Shown here piece after piece: positions 36,208-49,136 of a stretch of 64,000 bases of DNA (position 1 is the first letter of the stretch; each line of letters starts with the position of its first letter). The stretch covers positions 18,653,614-18,717,613 of the forward strand of contig OX388321.1 in NCBI GenBank assembly GCA_947579605.1. The letters run 5' to 3'. Below the pieces are notes generated by a model, which was given only the letters and a program-made list of their open reading frames with translations, had not been told where the DNA came from and made no database searches. The stretch comes from Athripsodes cinereus (Eukaryota > Arthropoda > Insecta > Trichoptera > Leptoceridae). Made by a program: the position numbers and the translations under genes.

Positions 36208-39200
36208 GTTTCTCCCTGCATTGAATTTACAATTCGTCCTACTAAAGAACGTATTGCCATAATCTCAGTAATAGTAATGAATAATTATACATGTCAAATA
36301 TTTCGTATGTACATGGTGGGTAGGTATATACAAAAAATATTTTATTTGCTGTTGTAAATTTTTAGAAGTTTAAGCTGTAGCACAGAGCTTGTACGTATTT
36401 ACTCTTCCGTCGGGGCCCAGGGGTGATAGAGATGTTTGATAAAATGATAAATTATCTCTGATACTGAGCGTTAAGAGTGCGATTTCCCCCAATTGGTTAT
36501 GTCCCGGGGAGGTTCCCGGTGGTGTGTGTAGACGGTATACCGTATGCGGTAGTAGCGCTACGCGGCTGAGATATCGAACAGCTGTTCAGCTGGCGGGTGT
36601 CGTATGGCGACCTTGCCTAACATACCGGCCTTTGCGGCACGACGCTACTGTTCTATATAAATGCACTTACATACCTATTATGTACAGAGATCGATATTTT
36701 ATCGCTTTATAGGTACATCCTTACTGGTAAAAGTAACACATATTTAGGTACTTCAAAATAATCATCATATTGTTTTATTCACATAGCCACATAATAATTA
36801 AAATATACCCAGTTAATAATTAAAATATACCCAGAATAAACGTTTTCCTTAATATTTTCGTTTTATTTTGCACAACTCTGAGCTAACAGTTAATTTATTT
36901 TAATTTACTTTTACATTCAATAAACTTCTTTCACAAATATTTAACGCTAAAATGTAAGGGACAGACGAATAAACCCTTAGGTAGTGATATGCAATAGCAT
37001 CAGTTATGACTTGGGCTAATAGGTTTCACTGAGAATTACTCTGTCCGTCTCATATGTTTCGGTGTAAAATTTTTACGAAATATTGAAGCTATTGGTTATA
37101 TGTAAAAGCAAAATTAACCAAATTAAGGGCTAGCTTAAGATAAGTGTCACTTAAGGGCAATATAGAAATATTGATCTCTGGACTTAAAAATATAACATTA
37201 TTAAGCGTTCTATTTCACGTGCCCTATTTTGTTGATTCGCTACATATCGTGTCAAGATGTTTTTATGTTGGTGGGCTTCACATAGATACCTTTACCTACA
37301 TTTAATACATGTTTGATTAGTTGCAGTTCTAATATGATTAATATGTTAAAGAAATACATTAATAAGGTGCTGTTTTGTATTGTAAAGTATCTAGTTATAT
37401 ATACCTACATACTTACGTAAATACTAAACTGAGGTACGTCTGTATCATAATCGATTTGGTGGCTTTAGCATTTGCGAGGCGTGATAAGTACTAACAATTT
37501 GTTCACAAGTTGTCAAGGTCACATGACACCTTTACTGTACTTCGCTTATTTTATGATTATTATTGTTTCATTGGTTTACAGTAAGCATCTCATATGTGGT
37601 ATACGTAATATTTATTTACATTATTAAGTATATACTCATCAATATTATTAATATACTTACCTACCTACCGTGTAAATTGATCGTAAGGGGTACAAGAGAG
37701 AAGTAAAGAACTGTTGGTTTTTTATTACATATTTATTTATTTGCTCCTCACATTGTAATTTATGTTTTATTAAGAAAGCACATCACGTATGCACAATCAC
37801 CAGCAACCACACTGCTTTTAAATACTGGTACAGCCTCCATAATATTATTATAACGTATTGTCGGCAGCCGGCACTCGCCCGATGCGACGCATCACATACG
37901 TCATTAGTATTGCGGACGATGCCTTTAAACGAAAGTGAAAACAAACATTTTAATGGTAATTAGGTACATGACCGCATTGTCTTGGTTACCTAGTTAGACC
38001 GTTAGGTATATTGTTGTGTATTATTTTTAGCATAGTTTGTTGATACCGCGACCAAATCGCTGGTTGCAATACATGTTTACAACCACTTGGAGTCAAAATA
38101 ATGTATACTGACTGCCTCACATTTTTACCCACGTTGGTTACAAAATTTGAATTATCTTTTTTATTAATTCTGTGCTGCTGTAATTAAGCTGTCTAATTTT
38201 TATTGCAAAATTTTGAATGTCCTGTAAAATGAAGATATAACATTTTCAATTCAGGTTAAAGAAAATCAGCATGCCTGGATGTGTTATTATATAGTAGGTA
38301 CAAATATACGATGACCTGTACTTTTATAATATGTTATAGGTAGTTTGTATTGAACCTACTCTTGTCAAAGATATTGTTATATAGATCATTAGACAATTGA
38401 TGGTATAATAAAAATAAATTACTTGTCATTTAACCATTCTGTCAGGAACATAATCTTTTCTGGGTTATGGATATACCTATGTAATTATTCCATGGAACAT
38501 AAGAAATAGCATTTGAGTGTTACGTGGCTGTAGAGATATTGTCTCGGTGTCTTGTCTAGAATCAACTGACTGAAGGGCTCTTGTTCATGTCTTTGAGCAC
38601 TGGGACGAGTACTTACGTTCATTGTACGACTACGATGCGACAGATGTATGTAATAATATTAAAGAAAAGTGTGCCAGATACGGGGAACAAGTATGCTGTA
38701 GGCCTCTCCGGATATCAGCAGAATGTGTGTAGAATGGGAAGCGGGCGCGGGATGGGAAGGTGTAGGACCCTACCTACTACATACTTACATCCTCCATCAA
38801 TTTCTTTATAAAATAATAAAAGTGATTGCTACCGTTATTACAAATAATATCAGCTTGTGTCCGCTTGGACCGATGTCGATGTCTACATAATGTAATACAT
38901 TGCTTGTAGCTAGGTACCTATTGTTGTAATATCATTCTGCTCGCTGGTAGCTGGTGTGTATACACTTTGTACGTCTATTGTCCTTGGTGAATATTGATTT
39001 TGTCGGGGGCAGATGATGAGCACTTGATATGATTGTACCGCTTTTTGTAACAGCTATTTAAGATGAATTCACCCATTTAGGTGTTTAATACTGACGTACA
39101 AATTATAAACTTAAATAGATTTTGAGAGTCTCGGGCAAAATTTTATGCTAACATTTCCGCATTTACGCAACAAAAATATTATACGTGTACAAAATATTCT

Positions 39201-39935
39201 TGACACTGAACGACTGAAGTGCAGTAGATTTAATAGTGAATTTATAAGTTAGTTAAACTCCTGATGAAATATACCTACATATTATAAAACGAGCACATAG
39301 ATATTTACTTTCGATGTATTTTTTGTACCAAATTCAACTGAATAGTAAATCTAATACAGTACCTATTTTTTGTATAAATAAGAATTTGCTTTTAAGTTAT
39401 ATTATATTATACATAGCATAATAAATATAAGATAAAATTTACCGCATTGCCAGCGAGCGATTCGTGAAGTCGATGGTTTTTCGCTCAATATTAATCACTT
39501 GATTTCTTTTGTATACTTACCCTCTATGATAATAGGGTTTGATAATAAATCACCAATATATTATCACATTATTTTGTAGTAACTTCTTTTAAAAAATAGC
39601 TAATATCTTATATTTGCTAATAAAATATTGCTGTACGGTTAGCTACGTGTGTATTCTGTACCTACTATTGACTAGCTATAGGGAGGAAAAGTTATTCCTA
39701 CCCAACTGGGTTTCTACCCAAGTTTTATCTTCTCGTCATCTCTTCTATCATTAGAGGCCTTTTATGAAATAAATATGTACATATGTACAGTCTTGATAGA
39801 TACTTTTTATTTGATCTTACTATATTGACTTCCCTACGTTTCGTGCAGGATTTATCTGACATCAGCTGGATCGTCGATGGGAGATTTTAGGCTTCGGCGG
39901 CGCGGGTGTTGTGAAGGCAGCAAACTTCGGTGAAC
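36205..39935. other. Intron stretch with one GC-richer patch
   Basis: Around 36480-36655 the sequence is GC-richer (gtcccggggaggttcccgg, then gcggtagtagcgctacgcgg) without a coding signal. The rest is AT-rich with frequent tacctacata words. Confidence 0.35.
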
Positions 39936-40105
39936 TAATCGTTCAACTTTTGGGCAAACAAAAGTTTAAAGTGTTCAACTTGAGACGGTATTGTTTTTAC
40001 TGGTTTTTATCGTTTCAGATTTATTGACATTCTGTTCACTCGGTTCAAATGGTTGACGATATTTTGGTTTCCTAACGATATTCGCCTCGTGTGAACAGCC
40101 CATAA
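39936..40105. mobile_element. Truncated second copy of the Harbinger MITE
   Basis: The sequence tactggtttttatcgtttca, ttcaaatggttgacgatatt and the end tgtgaacagccca match the right half of the element at 34238-34772 with moderate divergence. TAA follows at 40103-40105. No left half is present. Confidence 0.75.
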
Positions 40106-43040
40106 TGGGTTACTTTTTTGCTTTATCATAAATACAGCTGCACTAAGGTGCGCCGAGCACCATTGTTAATGTCGAACTAACTCACTTTGCACAGATAAGC
40201 GCGAAATTTTTAATACTGATCCTTATTACCTATATCTTTTTATTATTTTAAAGCTTAAAAAACTCTGGTAAAGCCCGACTTTTGGGCTTCAATGGAAGAC
40301 ACGTCGCTGATTGTAATAGTAATTATAGTGTTTATTGTTCATTATAATGTAGGTAGCACTTGATGCGTCTTGAATGACCAATCATTGTTATTATTGTAAT
40401 CACTTTGTATTGGCAATCATTTACTACATCGTAGTCGTGTGTAGGTGTCTGGTGTGTGTGTAAGTGTATTCATGTATTGTACTATCTTACAATATATAGG
40501 TATATGTATACGACGTACGCCGTCAATTAGAATCATCTGAAGGATATTTGGACATTTTAATGTGATGAAAACTACTTGTAACTGAGCTGCTCTGCATAGT
40601 ATGTAAACTAATAATTAAAACGACAGAGCTTAGGTACTAGGTACAGAGCTAGGAGTAATAAATAAGCTTATTTTTTTCATAATGTGGATATTTTATTTTC
40701 AGTGCAGTATTTGAACGTGTTCAATGTTTCATAAGAGTATTAATTATATTCCATTTGCTTTATTTGAGTTCGAAGCCAAGTTGTACTACATGATGAATAA
40801 TGTGCACAATATGTACATAGAAAGTATAATTATAATACATAACATATTTGCTTCCACTGATTGTATCGATGACCCAGTTCTATAGGCCTACAAGTAAAAT
40901 TCTTCAAAAACTAGATTTTTGGCTTATTTCATGTTGATAGTGATATTATATCAATTTAAAAAACAAAAATCTAAAATTTGAATTATCTATTAGAAGCACA
41001 TACTAATTGTTTTGAGTTTTCGGTAGACCGCCATACAGTTTCTAAATTTTAACGTGACATATCTTGGAATATTAGAATCTCGAGTTGTTGGATTATGGAA
41101 CTGGAGGATCGATGTGTATAGATTTACGCATCTACAGCTACGATATTTTATGAAGCTTACCACAAAAGTGAATGCTTTCATGACATTGTTTTACTCCAAT
41201 AGTAAACAAATCTTGTAGAAATTTAATCAAGTTTATGTTTATTTATCGAGATCAATATGAAACACAACAGATGAAATACATATATACAAACAATTACTAG
41301 CATTTAACAAGCAAAAATAGTATTAGGTATATATGTAATTATTTAGTTATTATAACAACAATAATGTATCGGACAACAATGCAGAGTAAGGCACATTACA
41401 TTACACCTATCCATGTAATCATACTTATAAATATTTATTAATTGTGTCGGTGCACACGTAGTAGAATTCCATAATTATGTAATTGAAACAAGTGTTTCTT
41501 TCTACTATAGATTATTGATTCCGTGAGAGTCATCTTTCGACTTATCAGGTAATTATCTTATTATTTATAATATTATCTTTGCGATAAACCCGCCCTCTGT
41601 GTATTGATTGTATTTAATTTGAATGTATTTCTCCATGAATTTGTTTGTAATGCATATACAGTAAAGAATTAATTAATTAATAAAATACCAAGTAGTGCTA
41701 ATGTCGTATTTAATCTAGTTACAATAGAAAATAAATATCAGCTTCATAATTTATACTTAAATAAATCTGACCTAATATGGGAGTGTGATATTTTATGGAG
41801 CATACTAAAATTGATTTACAGGTGTATTGGATAAACGTTTTACACATGTCTAATTTGTTAGATCCTTCTAGATTAATAAATACAACCTGGGGTGCGATAT
41901 ATAGCTATAAAATATTAAAGACAATTTAATTTATAAATATGTATTAATCCTATATTGTTTTTTAGCCAATGTTGACTTTGCAATTGGTTTTGTTTGTGTT
42001 GTTTGCTACGCTAACAGTGTACGGGTATATTATGTTGATACATAAATATTATATTGTTTGTTAATGCGGTTCACAAATTCTAACGTTATGTTGTCTTGAA
42101 TTCACGCACCGACTATTTCGATGTATTAATTTTCTCTAATGTATTTACAAGTTCAACAAGGAACATGTGAAGATCGAGTGTATATAATGTTATTGTCTCT
42201 CATCACGTGTTTAGTCAAGTAGGTATTTGGTAGTGCTACGCGTACAAGAATTATTTCACTCGTTTACACATCGTTTTATGCAAATATAATATTTACCACC
42301 GAATTTCGTTAAGTACATATAGCTCAGAATGGGTGAATGTTCGTTTTTAATTCGTTAGAATTTGCGTGCGGTCAGGTTGGTAGAGATTCTTTCTCGGTAT
42401 ATGTAGTGTCGTTCTATTATAATTTCCATAATTTCGCGCGTTCATTATACATCTCATTAGTCCATGACCTATTTGCATAACCTTGAGCGGAATCGTCACT
42501 CCGTGTGCGGGGCGGGATGTGCGGTGTGGTGCGGCTAATACATTTCTAATATGTGTACGTATGTAGAGAGTGGAATGTATTTGTAGATCTACCCGCAATA
42601 TTATTAGATTAAATTATCTTAATGATTGTATCATATTATAATTCATAGGTTTGCACATAGGGTTTATGTCACAAATATTGTACCCAACTTTTAAAAATAT
42701 ATCTTTCATGAATCTCCACTGTAAAAAAATATAATTATTATTCAAGAGTTTTTGTGTTTACACTGTGAAAATCCATTTTTAATTTTCTAAATAAAATATA
42801 AAAATATATTATTGAGCACTGTGTAATCTCTACTTTGTTAGGTTAGATACCATTTGGTGTCTAAATGTAATTTTTTTTTTCAAAAATCCGCACCCAGATA
42901 ATGGTGCTAATGATTTTTTTTTATGTATGATAGATTGATTGACCTCTCATTGTGGGTGTATATAGGATTTTCTACTACGTCGTATTCAATCATCGCCGCA
43001 TTTCATTTGCTGTCGTTATTCATAAATGCATGATTGCAGC
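40106..43040. other. Intron stretch, nothing recognised
   Basis: AT-rich and gene-free. Open frames near 40990-41181 and 42347-42598 carry no motif. Confidence 0.4.
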
Positions 43041-43466
43041 AAATTAAATGGAATAATGATGTGTGCTTAGCATGAAATGCATACCTAACATATTCCTCAT
43101 TACTGTAATAGTATATACCTTCTACATACCATCACCCGATGAGTTCATCCTGTTTCACGTTGCATGTTTATCTGCAATACATAAATTAAATGGAATAATG
43201 ATGTGTGCTTAGCATGAAATGCATACCTAACATATTCCTCATTACTGTAATAGTATATACCTTCTACATACCATCACCCGATGAGTTCATCCTGTTTCAC
43301 GTTGCATGTTTATCTGCAATACATAAATTAAATGGAATAATGATGTGTGCTTAGCATGAAATGCATACCTAACATATTCCTCATTACTGTAATAGTATAT
43401 ACCTTCTACATACCATCACCCGATGAGTTCATCCTGTTTCACGTTGCATGTTTATCTGCAATACAT
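43041..43466. repeat. 142-bp tandem repeat, three perfect copies
   Basis: Copies start at the word aaattaaatggaataatg at 43041, 43183 and 43325, exactly 142 bp apart, and I see no differences among them. Each holds ttagcatgaaatgcatacc and catcacccgatgagttcatc. Amplification is very recent, or this is an assembly artefact. Confidence 0.95.
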
Positions 43467-44720
43467 GAATTTGCTTGTGTAATAATTTCATGTTTATTTA
43501 TATGAATTAAGTAAATAATGGTTATTTCCTTTTTTCTAAAGAATAATTGAATAAATTCATAGAAAACTTTTCCATCCTAATCCATTAACCGTATTGTTGT
43601 TCTGCCATATCTGTCATAATATCACTTGTGTAGGTACTAAGTTGTTAAAACTAAACAATACAACGTTTGTGCGATATAACGCTCGCTATAAATTTAATGA
43701 TAAAGGGAAGCCAATCTGGGTAAATATTATGTAAGTGTCTATCATTGTAATAATTTTATTATTCATGTTGAAATTTATAGTTTTTATATGGAAGTGCCAA
43801 CTCTGTAGGTACCTACTTAATTTGATTATTTAACCTGGTCAACTAGTACTTGATAGATCGGAAGCGGTTGGTTCTGTGTAGAGCGTAGGTAGTTATCATT
43901 GTAATGAGATTTGAGGTAGGCCATGTACATGTAGAGATGTAGATGTATCTATGTACGCCCTCACTTGCGCTGTGCATACATAAACACATCAATATGGAAA
44001 CATAAATATAGATTACACACATCCATACGTCGCAGTGGTGATATAAGTTTGTACTTGCGCATTAATTAATTTGGTATTATTTTTATAGTTGTTACTTAAT
44101 AAGGACGCAGTTCAGCCGTACTTCTATTCCATTTAGTGTTGCCAATTCAGAATTTGAAAAACACGTTGATTAATTTTTTTTATCTGGATTTTGAAAAGTA
44201 AGCAGCTTTTTTAGCTTGCAGATCAAATTTCCTATCTGTATTTTGAAAAGTGAGTTTTTTTTATTTCAGCTATCACAATTTGGTATAGGAATTTGAAATA
44301 TTTCGCCATCTCTTCGGATTTGTTATGTAATATTTATAAAAGTAGTATATTTGATAAATATAATTCTTAGATTAGTTAAAAACCAAAAAGTACGTAGATT
44401 ATCAAATGGACGTTGATCTACGTTAAAATAGTAGACTTTGCAACTCTGATCCCATTGTACTCGCTGTGATGAGAGATATTTACGGGATTGATATGTCTAC
44501 AGATAATTACTACTACTTCGCTATTTACCATAATTAGTGTGACAGTATTAGAAAAAAATCTGAATAAAAAACTGAAAAAGATGTACAAAGCGATATTTTT
44601 CCGTATAATCTCTTACCTGGATCTTTCAAAAGTCGGGAGACTTCTATTTATCCGTAGTTTTGTAAAGCATGGACCACATTAAAACACTGTCAAATCCACC
44701 AGTACCACATATAATAGGCA
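43467..44720. other. Intron stretch, nothing recognised
   Basis: AT-rich, no supported features. Confidence 0.4.
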
Positions 44721-45358
44721 TTATATAGTAGTGATGTAACGAATATTCGTATTCGCATTCGCAAAAATATATGCGAATGTTTTGCGAATATTATTTTGGT
44801 AATAAAGTATCAGTAATTCGGTAAAAGTACCGGATACTTACCCGGTAGATTGTAGAAAAAGGTACTGCAAGAAAATATTCTTTAAGAAAACCGAAGAGTT
44901 TTAAAATATTTTAAATTCCTATACCATTTTGAAAATTCGGCGACGGGGGGGTAGAAATTTTAATGTTTGAGCAATTGTAGAAATTTAAACAAGTCAATAT
45001 TCGCTATTCGCATTCGCATTTGCCGTGTACAGACAGCTGGATGCGAACGTCAATCATCAAGCATCAAGCAAAAATCTTAAATCTTTCGGCGACAATTCGG
45101 AGCATTCTCCTAAGAAATATTCGAATGAATGCCTTCGTTACCATTCCATGAGACGTAACGAAGGCATTCATTCGAATATTTCTTCGGAGAATGCTCCGAA
45201 TTGTCGCCGAAAGATTTAAGATATTTGCTTGATGCTTGATGATTGACGTTCGCATCCAGCTGTCTGTACGCGGCAATTCGCGAATGTTGGCAACAAATAT
45301 TCGCATTCGCGAATGCGAATATCCAAAATCACACATTCGTTACATCACTATTATATAG
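44721..45358. mobile_element. hAT MITE containing a long internal hairpin
   Basis: A 622-bp element (44729-45350) has termini TAGTGATGTAACGAATATTCG-like on the left and cattcgttacatcacta on the right. It is flanked by a perfect 8-bp duplication, ttatatag, at 44721-44728 and 45351-45358. The motif attcgcattcgc repeats near both ends. The right half (45022-45274) is a palindrome with arms of roughly 120 bp and a loop near ccattccatgaga. There is no transposase. The overlapping 64-90-codon frames are translations of the palindrome. Confidence 0.93.
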
Positions 45359-46381
45359 CATTCAACACGATAGTATTAATATGATCGACATTATTTTAAT
45401 TTTATTAAATCGCGTAACACATTCATGTATGCCAATGAAAAGCACCAAAAAATAAATATTGCGGTGAGTGCGCGCTGTGTCTGCTTATTAGCTGCGTGAG
45501 GCGAACCAGTGTCTGTCAGCCCGAATAAATAAACACACCACTCTCGCTATCGTTCATGTTCATACACATGTATAGTGTTTAGTATGTATGTATTAGGTTC
45601 AGGTATCAGCTGTTTATAAGAATGGAATAGTAACTTTATTAGGTATCTATGATATCCTATCATAACAAAATGCTCTTCACACGGACTAACTCCATGTGAT
45701 ACATAAACATACAGATTGTACTCTCCGTGACAATAAAAGAGGATATTCAGAATTGGTGCCATGCCTCATCGCTGAATTGTAGATTTTAATTGTCTTATAC
45801 GTGAAATTTGAACGGACAGTTAGAGAAAAGGTGGAAGACCGAAGTTGTGTATATTATTCGAGAGGCATCCTTATCCGTGAAGTGATCGTTTGTTGTCATG
45901 CCAAGGATTTGAGTGTTGCGCCGATTCATCGAGTGACTACTACTACTACTACTGGCTAGCTAGCTATGTTATTATATTCAGAGTCTCGAGCCAAATATTG
46001 TAGCGGTGATGTACCTAATTATAATATTAGCTAAGTTCATAATATTATTACAGTCGGTGCAAATGTTGTATATTTCAAGTTGTTACATTTTCTTATGACT
46101 ACGTGTGTAATATATAGGTCCACTTGTTACACCATTTCTATTTCTCGAATTCTCACACATATCATCCATCACATTTACGTTCGTGTACGATGATACATAT
46201 TCATATACTTAGGTACATACTGTTCACACAGCTGAAATTGAAAAATCAAAATAACTTGGTACTCGGAACTTGTAGGTACTAAGTGCATATAATATGTACA
46301 TAGATTCGCAATGGTATGTGTTTTCCCACATATGTAGTTTTGCTGTATGTACACACGGTAGATTAAATATTAATTTAATTG
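45359..46381. other. Intron stretch, nothing recognised
   Basis: AT-rich, with a short (act)n run near 45940. Confidence 0.4.
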
Positions 46382-46385
46382 GTAT

Positions 46386-48099
46386 TGATATGGGGGGGTG
46401 AGAGAGATGGTGAAAGAATGGTTTCAGTTGAGGATAAAATAAATAAAATATTATGCCAAAAAATGCCAACGGCTGAGACTCTACTGGGCTACCCACAGCA
46501 CTCCAGGAGTTAAAACAATAAAATGGTCTCGATTAAATTATACAGTGAGGCTATATAAATTAAGAGACGACAAGTTATCTGTAATTAAATGGACAAATGT
46601 GTAAAAGACAAATTTAGATTCAAATATTTAATGAAAATAAAAATTGCTTACCACTATTACAGACACACAAAAACAAGGCTAGACAATACTACGTCTTAAT
46701 CACTACCCATTGTCTATGCACATTTAATTGTCCCACAAGAAAAACACACTTGATGATAATTCAATTAATAAACGAAGCACTTTTAAAATCAATTAATTTA
46801 CACTTTGCGATGAATATATAAAGGATCCCACGTTGAGAGCGCCTCGGAGCATGAAAATGCTCTAAGGCAAAACAATATGATGAAGGCGCCCCTTGGCGCA
46901 GTGCTGGGAGGGCGGAGTCCCACGTCCAAGGCTCCTGGAGGCAATTACCAGCCTACACAGGTGCGAAGTTGGCACGTCATGTCTTCAGGAGGAGAAAATC
47001 TCAACTCAACTGAAGCCCAATGACTAGAGACAGCCTTGTCTCTCTGAAGGTCAGATGATGAGTGATGGCAGGAGCGATCCTTCTACCAAGGACAACTGCC
47101 TGCTCACCACGACTCGCTGGTGATCACTGTTCACCACGGATGGCTGATGGAGACTCACTTCTCTGAAGGACATCTCTCTACTGTTCCTTGAGTGGTGTAG
47201 AGAGGGGTTGGTCATATACCCCTCCTACGCTGTGATGCATCTCTGTGCAGCGCCGTGATTGGCTAATTGAATACCAATACACGCTCACCGCAAGTTCCAT
47301 TGTATTGCGAGTACACCTGCACCCTTGTCTGCATTCCAGGAATTATGTACATGATGAAATAAATATTTACAAATTAATATTATGTTATAAAGCGTCCAGT
47401 GCACTGATTTTAATTATTAATTAATTCACATATGAATATTTAAAGCGTCTCTTGCACTGATATTAAATATAAAACATTTCTTGTGTCCATTATCACCATT
47501 ATTATTATAGCGTCTTTTCGCACAGCACAAATAACACACATCTTATTCTATTACATAGCACAATACAACCCTTTAGGTAGATAATTAAATACTCAAACTA
47601 CGTATGTTACAATAAAATTAAAATTCATACCTAAAGAGTCGTTTACATAATTCAAAATATATCATCGATATCAAAACTCAATAGATCGAAGCGTAGGTAT
47701 AAAAAATCCAACCAAGCAGATACTAAATAATTACAATACGCAGACATTCTAGAATCTTCATAAAATAATTTGATACATAATGAATGCGCCTTAAGTTGAT
47801 ACATAATGAATGCGCCTTAATCTTTTGTTGATATTATTCTCTTTATTACCCCTGTTGTTATGTAGGTACAAATATAAATAAACAATGATAATAGTTTGTA
47901 TGCAGGTAGGAAGATTAGTAAACAATACATTATTAATGTAGGTACCTTTTGAGTGCAGGCAATTTTTAATGTCGGGATTTTCAGAGTTCTTATGAACTGC
48001 ATTGTCTTATATTGAATTCCCGTACAACTTTCTAAATAACAATTATAATTTTTTTAATGATAACTTTTCGGCACAATACCTACTATACCGGGCACATCA
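46386..48099 (-). repeat. 3' LTR (element orientation)
   Basis: 1714 bp. It differs from the other LTR by a G-run of 7 instead of 9 near 46392 and by one substitution at 47894. It contains an internal 23-bp tandem duplication (tgatacataatgaatgcgcc, 47771-47818) and a GC-richer block at about 46840-47280. Confidence 0.95.
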
Positions 48100-48131
48100 A
48101 ATCGCCACCTATTCCTTGTCGAAAAGTTATC
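48059..48131. repeat. Inverted repeat spanning the internal/3' LTR junction
   Basis: gataacttttcg (48059-48070, in the LTR) and its exact complement cgaaaagttatc (48120-48131, internal) bracket the junction at 48099/48100. The space where a polypurine tract is expected holds only an interrupted purine run (aaggaataggtgg on the minus strand). Confidence 0.75.
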
Positions 48132-48362
48132 CATTCTTTAAAATACATATCCTACAATAAATTTTCAAATACAAAACAAATGAATGAGACTGTCAATGAA
48201 ATTAAAGACAATTAGCAAGTAGGTAGGTGCACACACATTTCAGTAAAATACAATAAACAAATTTTCAACGCATTTCTTCTTACTTTACTTCTTTTAAAAC
48301 CAGCTAAATTTAAATTACAAAAATAACATAGGTACATTGTCTAACATACATTTCGTATGTGA

Positions 48363-48752
48363 TTAAAATATACATAGGTAGATGTGACTCTTCCTGTAAA
48401 ACGAATATTGTACTCCTTCATACTTCTTTGCTACACGAGCATGCTTAGTGACAGCAGACTGGGGACTGGTTCTCTCAATTGCACACACGTCTCTCTTTAC
48501 AAACATTGGACCTCTGTGTCCCTCACAAAATTCATTTACCTGGACCTCACTGTCCACACGACGAAATATACTTGGGAGAACTAAGCAGGACGGAACGCTC
48601 ATCGCCTCTGTGCTTATCCCATACAAACAAAACATACACTTCATACACGTAGAATTACTATCTTCTTCATACACGCAGACTTTCTCCTCAAAACACGCAG
48701 AATAACTCCTCATCTTAAGAATAACTCCCAGTGCCACCTGAGAATCCCTCAC
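48363..48752 (-). CDS. Small unknown ORF 3' of the gag-like gene
   Basis: This 129-codon frame has eight or more cysteines, including MKCMFC. It lies 384 bp downstream of the gag-like stop in the same orientation. No retroviral motif (CCHC knuckle, protease DTG, RT YxDD) is seen. It could be an accessory ORF, a decayed remnant of pol or env, or chance; two shorter plus-strand frames overlap it. No function is assigned. Confidence 0.3.
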   Translation of the reverse strand: MRDSQVALGVILKMRSYSACFEEKVCVYEEDSNSTCMKCMFCLYGISTEAMSVPSCLVLPSIFRRVDSEVQVNEFCEGHRGPMFVKRDVCAIERTSPQSAVTKHARVAKKYEGVQYSFYRKSHIYLCIF

Positions 48753-49136
48753 ACATCTCTGTCACACAAAGCGTCTCACTCCTCACGATTCTCATATTCA
48801 GAATAAACAATATTATATTTTCTGACACACACATCTAACATCTACATATATGCTCCTCACACATTACATTCGCTGGTTACTTCGAACAAATTCTATTTTC
48901 CATTTTCAAAAATTATTAAAACATTTTACGACGATAAAAAAAAATAATGCAAACGTAGGCATAAACAAAAGTTGCACCTACCTACCTACGTAATTAAAAC
49001 AAAATAATCACCTATCTACACATCCTAATTTGTACTGGGCGCCAGAGATATTTTTACGGAAAATATTCAAACCATTTAAAAATATTTAAACAAAAAACAT
49101 TTTTCCTATAACAAGCCTAAGTCAATCCTAATCCAA

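Noticed and set aside
36480..36660. GC-rich patch as possible exon or RNA gene
   Set aside because: No consistent open frame with splice sites and no clean hairpin or known RNA signature.
45025..45336. Overlapping 64-90-codon ORFs on both strands
   Set aside because: They are translations of the palindrome inside the hAT MITE.
46224..46496. 90-codon minus ORF also seen in part at 50341-50538
   Set aside because: It crosses the LTR boundary, and the shared part is LTR sequence and not a conserved gene.
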